A stretch of DNA of 64,000 nucleotides, taken from positions 124,001 through 188,000 of the forward strand of contig CBDAPL010000001.1 in the NCBI GenBank assembly GCA_965198495.1, written 5' to 3'. The notes under the pieces are model-generated. The model had not been told where the DNA came from and ran no database searches. It saw nothing but the letters and a program-made list of their open reading frames with translations. The DNA comes from RH-AL1 sp965198495 (GTDB taxonomy: Bacteria; Pseudomonadota; Alphaproteobacteria; Rhizobiales; Beijerinckiaceae). This document shows positions 33,586-44,025 of the stretch, piece after piece. Within the stretch, counting starts at the first letter, position 1. The number at the start of each line of letters is the position of its first letter. The position numbers and the translations under genes were made by a program.

Positions 33586-36500
33586 TCAGGCCACCGCGGC
33601 GGGCGCCCAGATCGCTTCGTTGAGGTCGCCCAGCACCTCACCGAGTTGGCCGTCGAAGGCGCGGTCGGCCGCGGCGAAGCCGCCGCGCTGGCGCATGGCG
33701 GGGCCGTCCAGCGTGTCGCGATCGCCGATCGGCACCTGTTTCAGGGCAAGGCCGATGCGGCGCAGCCAGTCGCGCTGCTTGTCGGTCCAGGTGCCTCGCG
33801 CCAACAAGCGTGCGACCGCGTTGTCGACGCGCGTCTCGTAGGCCACTAGCGGGTCGCCGATCGCGGCCTGGCGCACGAAGCCGATGATGTGGGCGGCAAT
33901 GTCGGCGTTGCGGGCGCGGCCGTAGGCGCGGCGCAGCGTTGCCTCGGAGAAACCGGCGGCGTCGAGCTTCAGCGCGGCCTCCTTCAGCGCCGCGCGGGTC
34001 AGCTCGCGCGGCCGCTGCGTGGCGGCGAGCAGGCCGGGCAAGGCGTTGCCGTCATCGGTCACGAAGCGCTGGAAGGCGGTGATGTAATCCTCGGGCGTCG
34101 CATAGGCGCCGAACACCTCCACGATGTCGATCAGCGAATCCTCGCCGGTGTAGATCGGCACGCCGGCGCGCGGCCGGTCTGTCGCCGGCGCGTCGAGCAG
34201 GCGGACCACCTGCGGCTCGCGGTCGAAGGCGGCGCCGACCTCGGCCGGTGCGGCGTCGCGCGCCCAGTCGGCGAAAGCCTCGGGCCTATGGCCCGTGGCC
34301 GCCTCGAAGGTCTGCCGCTCGGGCTCGGTCATGCGCCGGGTGCGGGCGCGCAACTTGGCGACAATCTGGTCGCGCACGAAGCGGCGATCCTCGTCGTGCG
34401 GGGCGCGGGCGAGGTCGCGCAACAGGTCGGCGAAGGCGAGCTTAGGATCGACCACGACCGGCCGCATGTCGGTCAGCGCCTGGAGGTTGGCGTAAAGGTC
34501 GACGGCATCGAAGATGCGGTAGTGCGTCTTGCCGATCTGCGGGCATAGCCGCGTCGCCCGGCCGATCATCTGGTCGTAAAGGATGCGGCTGGCGATCCGG
34601 CGCACGAAGACGAGATCGGTGATGAGCGGCACGTCTATGCCGGTCGTCAGCAGATCGACCGTCACCGCGTAGCGCGGCCTCGGATCGTTACGGAAGCGAC
34701 GGATCAGGGCGGAAGGGTTATCGACGCCGGGCCCGCCGGTGATCCGCATGACGGTGTCGTGGGGCTGCGAGCCATGCTCGGCTTCCAGCGCCTTGCGCAG
34801 CTCGTCGACGATGACGTCGGCGTGGTGACGGTCGACGGCGAAGATCAGCGTCTTGCCGGGGTGAGCCGGCGGGATCTCGGTCGCGATCGCCTCGGCGACG
34901 ACGCGGTTGAAGTCGCGCGTGAGCACCCGGCGGTTGAACTGCTCGACCTCGAAGCCGACGTCGTCGGGCAAGGTGAAGAGATCGATCTGGCCGGTGCGCG
35001 GATCGAGCACCTCGACCTCCTCGCCGCCCTCAAAGCGGATGCCGGCGGTGTTGAGCGCGGTCACGATGCGGCGGGTCGGAGCCTGGTCGACGAGCCATCC
35101 GTCGAGCACCGCCTGGCGACAACCGTAATGGAACACCGGCGCGCCGAATATCTGGCTGGTGTGCAGGGCCGGCGTCGCAGTCAGCGCGATCTTGACGGCG
35201 TCGAAATGCTCGAGCACGCGGCGGTAGCGAGAGAGGTAGTCGAGCGTGTCGCGGAAGGCGAGATCGCCGTCGCGCATCTCGGCATCGAGCGTGTAGCCGC
35301 GGTGGGCCTCGTCGACGACGATGAGATCGTAGAGCCCGGGCGAGGGTCGGTCCTGGCCGTCCTCGTCGAAGACGCGGCGCACCAGGCTCTGCACGGTGGC
35401 GACGTGGACGCGATCCTCAGCGTCCGGCGCGCGCTTGCCGAGCCCGGCGACGTTGTAGATCTGCGAGAACTTGAGCAGCCCCTCGATCTCGACTGTGTCC
35501 AGCGCGCCCTCGGTCTGCTCGCCGAGCGCGGTGCGATCCACCAGGAAAAGGATGCGGCGGAAGCGCTTGAGCTTCAGCAGCCGGTACATTAGTGCGATGC
35601 AGGTGAGCGTCTTGCCGGTGCCGGTTGCCATCGCCACCAGGGTCTCGCGCCGTCCCGCGGCGATGGCCGCCTCGATCGCGGCGATCGCCGCCTTCTGGTA
35701 GGGCCGGATGCCAGGCAAGTCGGCGGGGTCCTCGGCGAAGCCTTGCGGCTCGACGACCTGCTCAAGCCGCTCGGCGAGGTCACGCGGCGTATACCAGTCC
35801 GGCAGCGCGACCGCACGGTTGGTGTCGCGCCTTGCGTCCCATACCCAGATGCCGGAGAGCGTCTCGAGCTGACGCAGGAACGGCCGGCCGTTGGTGGCAA
35901 ACACGAAAGGGACGCGGAAGCGCTCGTCGAGACCGTGCTCGAAAGGCGCCTGCGCTGCGAGCTGATCGCTCTCAAGGGTGATCGTGGCGGCGTAGCGCTT
36001 GGCCTGTTCTAGCGCCGCCGGGATCGCGACCGAGGCCTTCTTCGCCTCGACGACCGCGACGCATCGGCCTTCGATGAACAGCGCGTAGTCGACCGGCCCG
36101 GTTTCGGTCGGCCATTCAGCGACGGCTATGGCACGCTTGCGCTCAGGCCGCGCACCGGCGGCGTGGCGGAGGCGCAGCGTGTCCGCTTCCCAGCCCGCGG
36201 CGACAAGCTGAGCATCAATGAGGACACGCGTGTCCGCCTCGTCGACGACGATCTGCTCGGCGGCCGTTGCCGCAATCGCGGTGATCTCGGCCTGCTTCGA
36301 CGGCGGCATCTCGGCTGCGGCAGCCTGGATGTCGCGCAGTTCGGTCTCGGCTCGGACGCGGGCCGCTTCTTCCTCTCCGGCGAGCTGCTCCCACAGCATG
36401 CGCTCGTCATGTTCGCGAGAGGCACGCTCGTCGGCGTTCTCGGCCGCGCGCCTGGCGTTTTCTGCCTCGCGCGCGGCACCGTCGCGTGCTGTCTCGCTGA

Positions 36501-36984
36501 CGGCCAGCTCGGCGCGGAGCGCCTCGACCTGATGCGCCAGTTCCGTCCCGAGATTGCGCGGCATCTCGGGCGGAGTGAAGGGCGGCGGCATGAAGCCGGG
36601 CGCCGGCGTGAAGACTCTGTAGAACCAAACGCCCAGCTCGCGAGCGAGCTTGAGGCAAGTCAAAGCCTGAGCCGTGGTCCCGCGATCCTCATGCGTCGCG
36701 ATGTTGCCAAGCTTGCGAAGATGATGACAGACATCGGCGACCTTGTCGGGCAGCTGACGGCCGCGTTGAAGGCGGGCGAGCATGTCGGCGAAGGCTTCGC
36801 CTTGTGTTTCCAGAACCCCGCGTTTCGCTGCAACCGAGCGCGTCAGGATTTCAGTAAAAAGCCGAATTTTCGCGATCGAAGTTGGTGGATCCACGTGAAG
36901 CGACCACTCAGCAAGGGCGCCAAGCCTCGCGAGTTGGACCGCTGTAGGAGCTAGGAAATCGAAGTTCTTCGATTGGAGCGGCAT
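33586..36984 (-). CDS. hsdR: Type I restriction endonuclease subunit HsdR (EcoEI-like)
   Basis: 1132 residues. A DUF4145-like N-terminus and a coiled-coil stretch rich in A/E/R (~170-225) precede a PD-(D/E)xK nuclease core (GPVDYALFIEGRCVAVVEAKK). Motor motifs follow: Walker A MATGTGKT (~455), VVDEAHRGY (~558), TATPALHT; the C-terminus matches the EcoEI R subunit type. It translocates DNA and cleaves unmethylated DNA with HsdM/HsdS. First gene of the operon; 81 bp separate it from hsdM. Confidence 0.93.
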   Translation of the reverse strand: MPLQSKNFDFLAPTAVQLARLGALAEWSLHVDPPTSIAKIRLFTEILTRSVAAKRGVLETQGEAFADMLARLQRGRQLPDKVADVCHHLRKLGNIATHEDRGTTAQALTCLKLARELGVWFYRVFTPAPGFMPPPFTPPEMPRNLGTELAHQVEALRAELAVSETARDGAAREAENARRAAENADERASREHDERMLWEQLAGEEEAARVRAETELRDIQAAAAEMPPSKQAEITAIAATAAEQIVVDEADTRVLIDAQLVAAGWEADTLRLRHAAGARPERKRAIAVAEWPTETGPVDYALFIEGRCVAVVEAKKASVAIPAALEQAKRYAATITLESDQLAAQAPFEHGLDERFRVPFVFATNGRPFLRQLETLSGIWVWDARRDTNRAVALPDWYTPRDLAERLEQVVEPQGFAEDPADLPGIRPYQKAAIAAIEAAIAAGRRETLVAMATGTGKTLTCIALMYRLLKLKRFRRILFLVDRTALGEQTEGALDTVEIEGLLKFSQIYNVAGLGKRAPDAEDRVHVATVQSLVRRVFDEDGQDRPSPGLYDLIVVDEAHRGYTLDAEMRDGDLAFRDTLDYLSRYRRVLEHFDAVKIALTATPALHTSQIFGAPVFHYGCRQAVLDGWLVDQAPTRRIVTALNTAGIRFEGGEEVEVLDPRTGQIDLFTLPDDVGFEVEQFNRRVLTRDFNRVVAEAIATEIPPAHPGKTLIFAVDRHHADVIVDELRKALEAEHGSQPHDTVMRITGGPGVDNPSALIRRFRNDPRPRYAVTVDLLTTGIDVPLITDLVFVRRIASRILYDQMIGRATRLCPQIGKTHYRIFDAVDLYANLQALTDMRPVVVDPKLAFADLLRDLARAPHDEDRRFVRDQIVAKLRARTRRMTEPERQTFEAATGHRPEAFADWARDAAPAEVGAAFDREPQVVRLLDAPATDRPRAGVPIYTGEDSLIDIVEVFGAYATPEDYITAFQRFVTDDGNALPGLLAATQRPRELTRAALKEAALKLDAAGFSEATLRRAYGRARNADIAAHIIGFVRQAAIGDPLVAYETRVDNAVARLLARGTWTDKQRDWLRRIGLALKQVPIGDRDTLDGPAMRQRGGFAAADRAFDGQLGEVLGDLNEAIWAPAAVA

Positions 36985-37343
36985 AAGGTGCAGCAGCGGC
37001 TCTAGAGTGCCTGCAACTTCTAAGGCTGTTCGGACGAAACAACAATCGAGCCGTCAGCCACTGCGCCCTCATGATGGGAGTCAGGCCTTGAGCAAACAGA
37101 GCCGGTGCGACTGCTCTGGCGCTGTGCGCGAACCCCATTATCAGCCACAGTCGTGCCAAACATGGGTCGCTAGCCCGGCCACGGAGCACAACGATCGCTG
37201 CCTGCATGGCGCCGCGTGCCCTGCGTGTCTTCTCGTGCCTAAAACATCGTGCGAGGCTCGTCTCGAACGTGCTTATTAGCAGCCCAGGCCTGATTGACTG
37301 ATCTTGATCGATCGTTGGAAGAACGCGTACGGCTACTACCGTC
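36985..37343. other. 359-bp spacer, promoter region of the hsdR operon
   Basis: No supported ORF on either strand. It lies between the leftward unknown gene (ending at 37344) and hsdR, so it should hold the hsdR promoter; I cannot point to a clear -35/-10 pair. Confidence 0.4.
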
Positions 37344-37994
37344 TTACTCGGCGCTGGGATGTACGCTGGGCCTGTAGCCGGCACGTAGCACCTCTACTGT
37401 TTGTAGTGGCGTGACAACGTCGACTGCGGACAGCGGGTTCGGAACGCGTTGTTCTACGTAGCCTCCGTGAGACCAGCGATGGAGGCCACCTCGCCAGGCA
37501 AGCCAAACCTCATGTGGCTCATCTGGAAAAGTAAACATCGCACCATCGGGCAAGGAGCCGACAGAGCTGATGAAGCGAGCTTGTCGACCTCCGGCAACGC
37601 GGCTGAGGTGCAGCGCAGCGTCGATATCATCGGCGCTCGCTTTCTTGCTTTCGCTGATCCCATTCGCACTGCGCCAGGCTGTAGCGAAGGGCTCGAAAGC
37701 TTCCTTTCTGCACTCCTTGCATGGACAATGACCAGCTGCGAGCGAGACGACTTCGTCGAGAAAGAATAGCTCGGTATATCTGCCCGGAGCCATCAGCTCA
37801 CGTTTGCGACCCTTGAACGAGAGCACGCACGCCACCCAGCGTTTATGCTTCCAGCCCGAGGCGCCAACTCTTCGGTCAGCATCGTGAAGACTGCCGCGAT
37901 TGCCCATGAGCGTTCCGCGCTCGGGCACCGCCTCCAGGATGTTGAACGGTGAAACCCGGTTCTGAAGAGGCATTTTTGCGATGGCTCCGATCAT
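37344..37994 (-). CDS. Conserved hypothetical protein with a cysteine cluster
   Basis: 216 residues from ATG 37994, 34 bp after the metallophosphoesterase gene and likely in its operon. I recognise the opening (SPFNILEAVPERGTLMGNRG) as a recurrent family in such islands but not its function. HCPCKECRKEAF (~90-100) could bind a metal, and MAPGRYTELFFLDEVVSLAAGH precedes it. The C-terminal half lacks motifs. Co-occurrence with a phosphoesterase hints at a two-protein nucleic-acid or nucleotide repair function; this is speculation. Confidence 0.6.
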   Translation of the reverse strand: MIGAIAKMPLQNRVSPFNILEAVPERGTLMGNRGSLHDADRRVGASGWKHKRWVACVLSFKGRKRELMAPGRYTELFFLDEVVSLAAGHCPCKECRKEAFEPFATAWRSANGISESKKASADDIDAALHLSRVAGGRQARFISSVGSLPDGAMFTFPDEPHEVWLAWRGGLHRWSHGGYVEQRVPNPLSAVDVVTPLQTVEVLRAGYRPSVHPSAE

Positions 37995-38028
37995 TAAACG
38001 GGTAATTCTGGCTACCGGTGGTCTCGCT

Positions 38029-38991
38029 TCAGCACCACGGCATCATGCTACTACCCTGCTCACCGTCAGTGGCCTCCACCCAGGAGAGCTTCGCAGCGTC
38101 GAGTACTGTTTCGCCATCCCAGCGGTCGGCACAGAGCGCCCCGCCCTTTGCTACCGAGAAATCCAAGCAGGCGCGTCGAGGTGACGTGAGCCGCGGCTTA
38201 CCCGAAAGCCAATAATGGCCGAAGAAGATCGGCGCGCCACCGTCGTCCGGGAAAAGATGCGAAGGCGGCAGAGGATCATTTGGCAGCCCCGATGGCTCAT
38301 CTGCTCCCATCCAAGCCGCCGAAGCGTAAGTAGTGGCTTCACAGTCCCACCAGCGCGTCCTTGCGCTGTGCCGCACATGGCCGTCTTTGTCTAAGAAGCT
38401 CATGCCATCGGGCAGCTCGACCTCCGGGCCTTTGAGGAGCGTTTCGGCTGCTTCATACTCCTTCGATCCCTTCTGCGAGGTGACCCACAGAGCTTTGGCC
38501 GTAAGCGTCCGGTCCTCGTTGAAGCACCCAGAAAGATCGCTCATCGCCTGTGGGCTCCAGCAGGCGTGAACACCTCGGACGCCTTTTATCTCCGCCCAGA
38601 GTGGCAGCGTCTTGAAAAAGGCGACGGCATCTTTGTGTGCGGCGGTGTCGATGCCGACTGCTCCGAGGAAGGCAGCATGCTGAGCGGTGTTTTTGTCGTT
38701 GCGAGGGCGCAGGTACTCGCCCGGGGCGCCGCCGGTCTGCGTAGCGTAGGCGATCGCATTAAATTCGTGATTGCCCATCAGGATCGTGGCTGACCCAGCG
38801 TCCCTCATCAGGCGAGGAATGCGAATGCAATCCAACTGCTGAGGACCTCTGTCGATGAGGTCTCCCAGATACAGCGCTGTGTTCGTTGGGTGTCTGTAGG
38901 CGCCTGCCCGTTCGACAAATCCCAGGGTTCTTAGAAGCGCTTTCAACTCGTCAGCATGCCCATGCACGTCGCCGATGATATCTACGGCCAT
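38029..38991 (-). CDS. Metallophosphoesterase (calcineurin-like / PrpE-like)
   Basis: 320 residues. All the main metal-ligand motifs are present near the N-terminus: DIIGDVHGHADEL, LYLGDLIDRGP and ILMGNHEFN, with further histidines downstream (VRGVHACW, FGHYW). These are calcineurin-like phosphatases acting on phosphoproteins, dinucleotides or nucleic-acid ends. It is followed closely by the FNILEAVPERG protein. Possible defence or stress role given the neighbourhood. Confidence 0.85.
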   Translation of the reverse strand: MAVDIIGDVHGHADELKALLRTLGFVERAGAYRHPTNTALYLGDLIDRGPQQLDCIRIPRLMRDAGSATILMGNHEFNAIAYATQTGGAPGEYLRPRNDKNTAQHAAFLGAVGIDTAAHKDAVAFFKTLPLWAEIKGVRGVHACWSPQAMSDLSGCFNEDRTLTAKALWVTSQKGSKEYEAAETLLKGPEVELPDGMSFLDKDGHVRHSARTRWWDCEATTYASAAWMGADEPSGLPNDPLPPSHLFPDDGGAPIFFGHYWLSGKPRLTSPRRACLDFSVAKGGALCADRWDGETVLDAAKLSWVEATDGEQGSSMMPWC

Positions 38992-39646
38992 ACGCTTCGG
39001 TGCCTCTCATGTGCTCTAGCTGTGTGGGAGACGGTGTCGTGGCGCTCTCGATCCAACCCTTCTTCAAGCCAGGGTCGGCCTCGAGCTGGCATCGCTCCGC
39101 GAGCGTCTCCGCGGGCCTACCAAGATTGAATCGTGCCCTGGCGTAATCTGGATCGGAACAGATGCGGGCGGATAAGAAGGAATTCGAACTGGCCGATGGC
39201 GAAAGCTAGATGCAGCGAGCATCTAAGGACGCCATCGAACCTCTGCGAGGATCTGCCAGAGAATGTTGTGTTTCAGCGCCCTTCCCTCCGCCACGGTCCG
39301 GCAAGTAGACGCGTTCTCTATATTTGAGTGACACGAATAGCCCAAGCAAATACAGGCTTATAGCGCAGTCACCTACGCACTGCCATCAGACCAAATCTGC
39401 TAGATTTTTGCTCTCCGATCCTGTCGTTCTCCGAACCTGTGTACTTTCAATTTAGTACGCGTTTGGTAAAAGCGAACAGGCGCAACGAGTTAGTCGAAGC
39501 TGGTGGACGCGAAGTTGCGGTCAGTTCTTGCCTACCAAAACTGTAAGAATTTGCTATGAGCCGCACTCAAGCAGAGATCGACTTCTACCGCAGCGGCACA
39601 TCACTTTGCGCGCGTCACCAGCCGCTCCGCGCTGCCAAGTGGCAGC
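38992..39646. other. 655-bp region without a supported gene
   Basis: Short frames only, none with a known motif. Bases about 39340-39560 are more AT-rich than the surroundings, which suggests a junction between acquired segments. The promoter of the phosphoesterase operon should be at its left edge. Confidence 0.4.
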
Positions 39647-40342
39647 TCAGCCATGCACGAGGGACTGCAAGCGTTGTTGTGCTGCCTGGGTAGCCTGCGC
39701 CTTGGCGTTCATGGTGGCGAGCAGGACACTCAGCTTCTGTTGCAAAGCGGGATCTCGCACCTGAACCTGCGCGCCTTCCAGCGAAACCTGGTTGCGATGC
39801 TGCGCAAGAAAGTCGCCGACGTCGATGGACGCGGCCAAGGCGTCCTCTGCCAACGGTAGCGCTTGCTGGAATGCCTGCGCTGGGCCCGCCACATCCCGCT
39901 GATACGCGGCATCGAATGTCATCTTCAGCTCGGCTGATTGGCTTAGGGCCGCGTGGGCAGCTTCGGCCCTGGCGAATTGTTCGTCCAAGGCGGTGCGTAT
40001 CTCGCCCATGCCGTGCCGCACGATGACTAGATCGCCGCGGCGGGCGACCAGATCCTGTAAGGAGGTGACCGTGCCACCGGTGACGGCCCGCGTCATGGGC
40101 GTCGTCACGCGTTGGCTAACGCCATCGTTGAAATCTGTGATGATGGCGTATTGCGCGGCGAACTTTGGCCATGCCTTGGCCTCGTCCGGTGTGGGATGCG
40201 GCACATGAATGCCGGGCTTGTCGATAATACGCGTCTGGAGGAAGGAAATGAAGTCGCGCTGCTGTGTGGCGTCGCTGCTGTCACAGGCTGCAAGGGAATG
40301 CGACAACAAAAGAAGAAGCGAAATCACGAATAAGCGGGGCAT
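39647..40342 (-). CDS. Putative lipoprotein, DUF3053 (YiaF)-like
   Basis: 231 residues from ATG 40342. A lipoprotein signal peptide is clear: MPRLFVISLLLLLSHSLAAC with a lipobox LAAC at about residue 20. The mature part begins QRDFISFLQTRIIDK, IHVPHPTPDE, AQYAIITDFNDGV, which matches my recollection of DUF3053. The remainder is predicted helical. It is probably an outer- or inner-membrane-anchored periplasmic protein; function unknown. Confidence 0.7.
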   Translation of the reverse strand: MPRLFVISLLLLLSHSLAACDSSDATQQRDFISFLQTRIIDKPGIHVPHPTPDEAKAWPKFAAQYAIITDFNDGVSQRVTTPMTRAVTGGTVTSLQDLVARRGDLVIVRHGMGEIRTALDEQFARAEAAHAALSQSAELKMTFDAAYQRDVAGPAQAFQQALPLAEDALAASIDVGDFLAQHRNQVSLEGAQVQVRDPALQQKLSVLLATMNAKAQATQAAQQRLQSLVHG

Positions 40343-40757
40343 CTGAATCTCCGAGCTCGACACAGGCTGGAGCGCGACACCGCGGCCGCGCAATCATGCC
40401 CGGAGATGCGTTTCGAGGCCATGGGCTATCGATTGTTCTAGGCTTTGTACAGGCAAAAATAGCGATCGCAGCTGGTCGAAGCATCTCGGCAGAATCCGGC
40501 ACTCGGCCGCGTGCTTCAGCCCCCCCTGATGTTGCTTGGTAGCTTGAAGCTCGATCGACCAGAGCTGGCCGTAAGCGGCTCGGAAGCTTTGGGGCAGGCA
40601 TCGACCATAGCTGCCATTGGCCTCCAGGCAGCATTCGATCCTTCTCGGACCTTCGCAAGGTCTGCTTCCGGTCGCTTACACGGCGCTTTGACGAGCTGCA
40701 ATCAGAGGGAGAATCTGCCACACGATCTCCAGCAGATACTGGTGGTGATGGGTTACG
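40343..40757. other. 415-bp spacer, no gene seen
   Basis: No supported coding sequence; only short overlapping frames. Confidence 0.4.
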
Positions 40758-42155
40758 ATGGCGTTCGTTCGGAACCCTTCAATTCGCGTACCGTGGCACG
40801 ACCGGGGCTGGGATGGGCACGTCTGCGATGCTCCCTCGGCAAACAGCGCATGCCTTGCGCTCAAGCTCATTGCGGAGAACCGACGCGATGCCGTCGAGGA
40901 CGCCGTTCACGGGGAGGCTTTCGAGACCCTGACTGACGCGCAGACGCCGCCTTGCGTTCGGACGAGCTCGGCTTTTCTGAGCCAGCATCCGCACGCCTTC
41001 CAGAGCGTGATGGCTTAATCTAGATGGAGCAAGGACCACGGGCATATCCTGCCCCGGACCGTTCATCTGCCAGCCTGGGGCGCGCTGACGATCCCGTATC
41101 GCTGGATGCTGAAGGAGAGCGGGTTTCGGCTCGCGCAGGAGCTGGAGCTCGATACCTCTTCCGACCGCGAGCCTGATGAGCCGCCATAGCTTGCGAACAC
41201 AAGCTGGATTCAGGGTTTCTCCAACCTGGAGGCCTTGCTGGAGGCCTTCGCGGCGCCGCTCATCGAGCAGCAAAGCCTCGTCCTCTTCTACACGACGCGA
41301 ACTCCGCTCGTTGACGATGAACGCCGCATCATCCTCGGCGCCGCGCTCCTCGAGAAAAAGCATAGTCTTGCCGAGTATTCCTACAAGCCGGGCTAGGGCG
41401 GCAAGGCTTCAAGCGATGGTGTGGGAGCGTCCCCTACAGCATTCGCTCCGGCCCGTGCGCGGCGGTGCGGGTCTGACGGGCGGCTTCGTCATGCCTTACC
41501 AGGCCGTGTTGCACGAGCTGGAGCGCAACGCCGACCTCGATCCGCTCGACTACATTGCCTTCGCGCCGGAGGATTCCGCGCGCAGTTTTCATACGGCAGC
41601 GAGCAGGTCACGCACGGCGCAGCTGCCGCTGCTCTCGTTTCGGCACGGGAGGCCCTTGAGAGAACAGCCAACATCCTGACCGGTCCCTGGGAGCGATATA
41701 TCGCCTGGATCGACGATCGCCTCGGCCGCTTGTGGAAGCTGCAAGGGCCGGCTCCCGGCCTTGGCGTCATTCTCTCCGCCCTACATCCCGGCTTCAACGG
41801 CACGCTCTTCTCCATGGCGCTTGCCGAGGGACTCGAGGTGAACGCGGACCCCTGGCCGCCTATCGACGCGGTCCTCTCTGGCAAGCGCAAGCCGCCGAAA
41901 GGCGCGCCGTACGTCACCGGGATGCTGATGAAACGGTGGGAGCGGCTGAAGACAAAGCCGGCGGAGATCGACCGGCTGAAACTACTTGCGCGGTTCGAGC
42001 TCACGACCGAGCAGGCGCAGCGCGCTCAAAATGGACGCGGCCGGCATCCTCAGTAATCCCTATCTTTTCTTTGAGGATGACAGGACCGAGTACGATCCGA
42101 TCGCCTTCGCAACGATCGATTGCGGTCTTTATCCTGGAGTGGAAGTCGCTTCCGC
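40758..42155 (+). pseudogene. Decayed AAA/RecD-like DNA helicase, 5' part
   Basis: A continuous protein can be read only by changing frame. Pieces in order: PWHDRGWDGHVCDAPSANSA, HLPAWGALTIPYRWMLKESG, LEALLEAFAAPLIEQQSLVLFYTT, MVWERPLQHSLRPVRGGAGL, ALERTANILTGPWERYIAWI, LLARFELTTEQAQRA, DAAGILSNPYLFFEDDRTEY. In-frame stops at 41017, 41192 and 41393 and frame changes near 41400, 41585 and 42030 break it, and the helicase motor half is missing. It resembles large RecD-like ATPase/helicases found in islands, judged from memory. Truncated at the join with a tyrosine-recombinase stub. Confidence 0.7.
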
Positions 42156-42429
42156 ACACCGACACCGAGCAGTTGATGGTCGGCGGCTGCACGCCGCTCT
42201 CGGTCTGATGGACCTGGAAGCGACGAATGTCCTCGTCCGTCGCCGTGTCGGGGGCACGACCGAGGAAGGCCGCGAAGCCGCTCACGACGCGTAGATAATC
42301 GCGCTGCGTCTCCTCGCGCAGGCCGCGCATGGCCATGTCTTCGAGCATGCGTCGGCGCAGCGAGCTGACGGGGCGCAGGATGGATTGGTTGGACACGGAT
42401 CGTCCCCGAGCTGAAGGTTGACCCTTCAT
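42150..42429 (-). pseudogene. N-terminal stub of a tyrosine recombinase/integrase
   Basis: Starts at ATG 42429 and encodes SSLRRRMLEDMAMRGLREET-QRDYLRVVSGFAAFLGR, DEDIRRFQVHQ, the SAM-like N-terminal core-binding domain of XerC-type/IS91-associated integrases. Homology is lost at about 42160, where the frame runs into the helicase pseudogene on the other strand. The catalytic domain (R-H-R-Y) is absent. Confidence 0.7.
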
Positions 42430-42469
42430 GCTCGGAGCCCAACCCGGCCCCTCAACCTCCGCTAGCTAG

Positions 42470-43480
42470 AGCTGATTCCGATCATGTTGGATCGTAAGCA
42501 TCGTATCCTGATGCGGCGATGTAGTTTCGACATTCTTGTTGTTTGAAGCCCGTGAAGGCCTTTCGGATGGTCTGCCACAGCGCGGGGATGGTGCGCGCGG
42601 CGGCGGTGCGCAGCAAGGCCTTCAACTTGGCGAAGAGCTGCTCGATCGGGTTGAAGTCCGGCGAGTAGGACGGCAGGTAGAGCAGTCGGGCGCCGACCCT
42701 TTCGATCGCCTCGCGCACGCCCGTCACCTTGTGGACGGAGAGATTGTCCATGATCACGACGTCGCCCGGTTCGAGCAGGGGCGCCAGCGTATCGGCGACG
42801 TAGCTGCGGAAGTGCGCGCCCGTCGTTGCGCCGTCCTTGAGGTCGATGGCCAGCGGCCCGAGGCGCCCAGTGCAGCCGTGACGGTGGTGGTTTTGTAGTG
42901 GCCCTGCGGTACCGCGATGCGACAGCGTTGGCCGCGCGGGGCGCGGGCGTAGCGGCGCACCATGTTGGTGGCTGCGGCGGTCTCGTCGATGAAGACCAGA
43001 CGCTCGGGATCGAGGTCGGGTTGGCCTTCGAACCAGGCCAGTCGCGCCGCCTTCACGTCCGGCCGGTCTTGCTCGGCGGCGTGAAGCGCCCCTTTTTACG
43101 GGTGATCCCGTGGCGGGCGAAGAACCGAGACAGGCCGCTGGTGCTGGTTTGCACGCCGCGCTCCCCGAGCAGATCGCGCAACTCGCGCAAGAAGATCTGC
43201 GGCTGCTCCCTCACAGGTTTTCAGGATCAGGGCGGCCTGCGCCTCGACGCGATGCGAGGCGTGATCTCCGCCCGTCGGCTTGGCCGCAATGCGGCCGTCC
43301 CGCCGGACCTGGGCGTGCCAGCGGATCGCCGTCGCCACGCCGATGCCGAAGCGCTCGGCGGCTTTACGACAGGAGGCACCGGCCTCGATCGCCGCGATCA
43401 CGCGGTGGCGCAGGTCGAGTGATAAGGCGGCTGCCATGGCGGCACTCCCTTGCGGACCAACGCAAGAGAATCAGAACTGC
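42470..43480 (-). mobile_element. IS630-family insertion sequence, transposase broken
   Basis: The transposase is read leftward in several frames: the N-terminal helix-turn-helix (LDLRHRVIAAIEAGASCRKA, FGIGVATAIRWH) at 43437-43200, the first catalytic aspartate region (LVFIDETAAATNMVRRYA) near 43000, and the C-terminal DDE part (MIMDNLSVHK, YLPSYSPDFNPIEQLFAKLK) at 42757-42482. Frame changes near 43200, 43070 and 42850 disrupt it. CTGATTC near 42472 and GAATCAG near 43468 may be the inverted ends; exact ends are uncertain. Confidence 0.8.
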
Positions 43481-43619
43481 CGCCGCTAAGCCAGGCTGCG
43501 ACTCGGCTCGCTGGGGAACAGCTCTATCGACCATGTCTACACACCGACTCGCCACGTGGACTCCCGCGAAGCGGGTTCGTGCTTGGCGCAGAGCGGAACG
43601 TCCGCTTGTCGGCATTGTG

Positions 43620-44025
43620 TTAAAGTTGGCTGCTGGCGCCTTGCGGAAGCGCCCGCCGCTGCTCGCCCCAAACTGTTGAGAAAGGCTGCAGCAGCAGGGC
43701 TGCCTCAATGCCGTCTGCCTGCCGCCCTTCGACGATCGCCTCAACAAGGTCCGGTTGCCAGCAAGGTGAGCCGTAGCACCCGGCTGACGTAGGACGGGTT
43801 GATCTTCTCGGCAGCGGCAAGCTCCGCGGCGGAGCCATAGCGACCACTCTCAAGCAGCTTGTTCCACCTGTGGGCACGCGCGAGCGCCTTGACCAGCGTG
43901 CTGTCAATGCGAGGTTGCGGTGGGGCCAGAGTGCTGCCGTCGGCGGCGATGGCAAGCTTGCGGCCGCCGCGCTTGCGGATGACGAACGGCACCCGCACGG
44001 TGAGGGTCTGCGCCGGCGCGGTCAT
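43620..44025 (-). pseudogene. Frameshifted copy of the recombinase-module HTH gene
   Basis: Homologous over its length to 47256-47639: TLTVRVPFVIRKRGGRKLAI, IDSTLVKALARAHRWNKLLE and INPSYVSRVLRLTLLA in one frame, then PDLVEAIVEGRQADGIEAAL in another, with a shift near 43750. Remnant of a third recombinase module. Confidence 0.8.

Noticed and set aside
40779..41363. 194-codon minus frame
   Set aside because: Antisense of the RecD-like pseudogene, whose plus-strand motifs are better.
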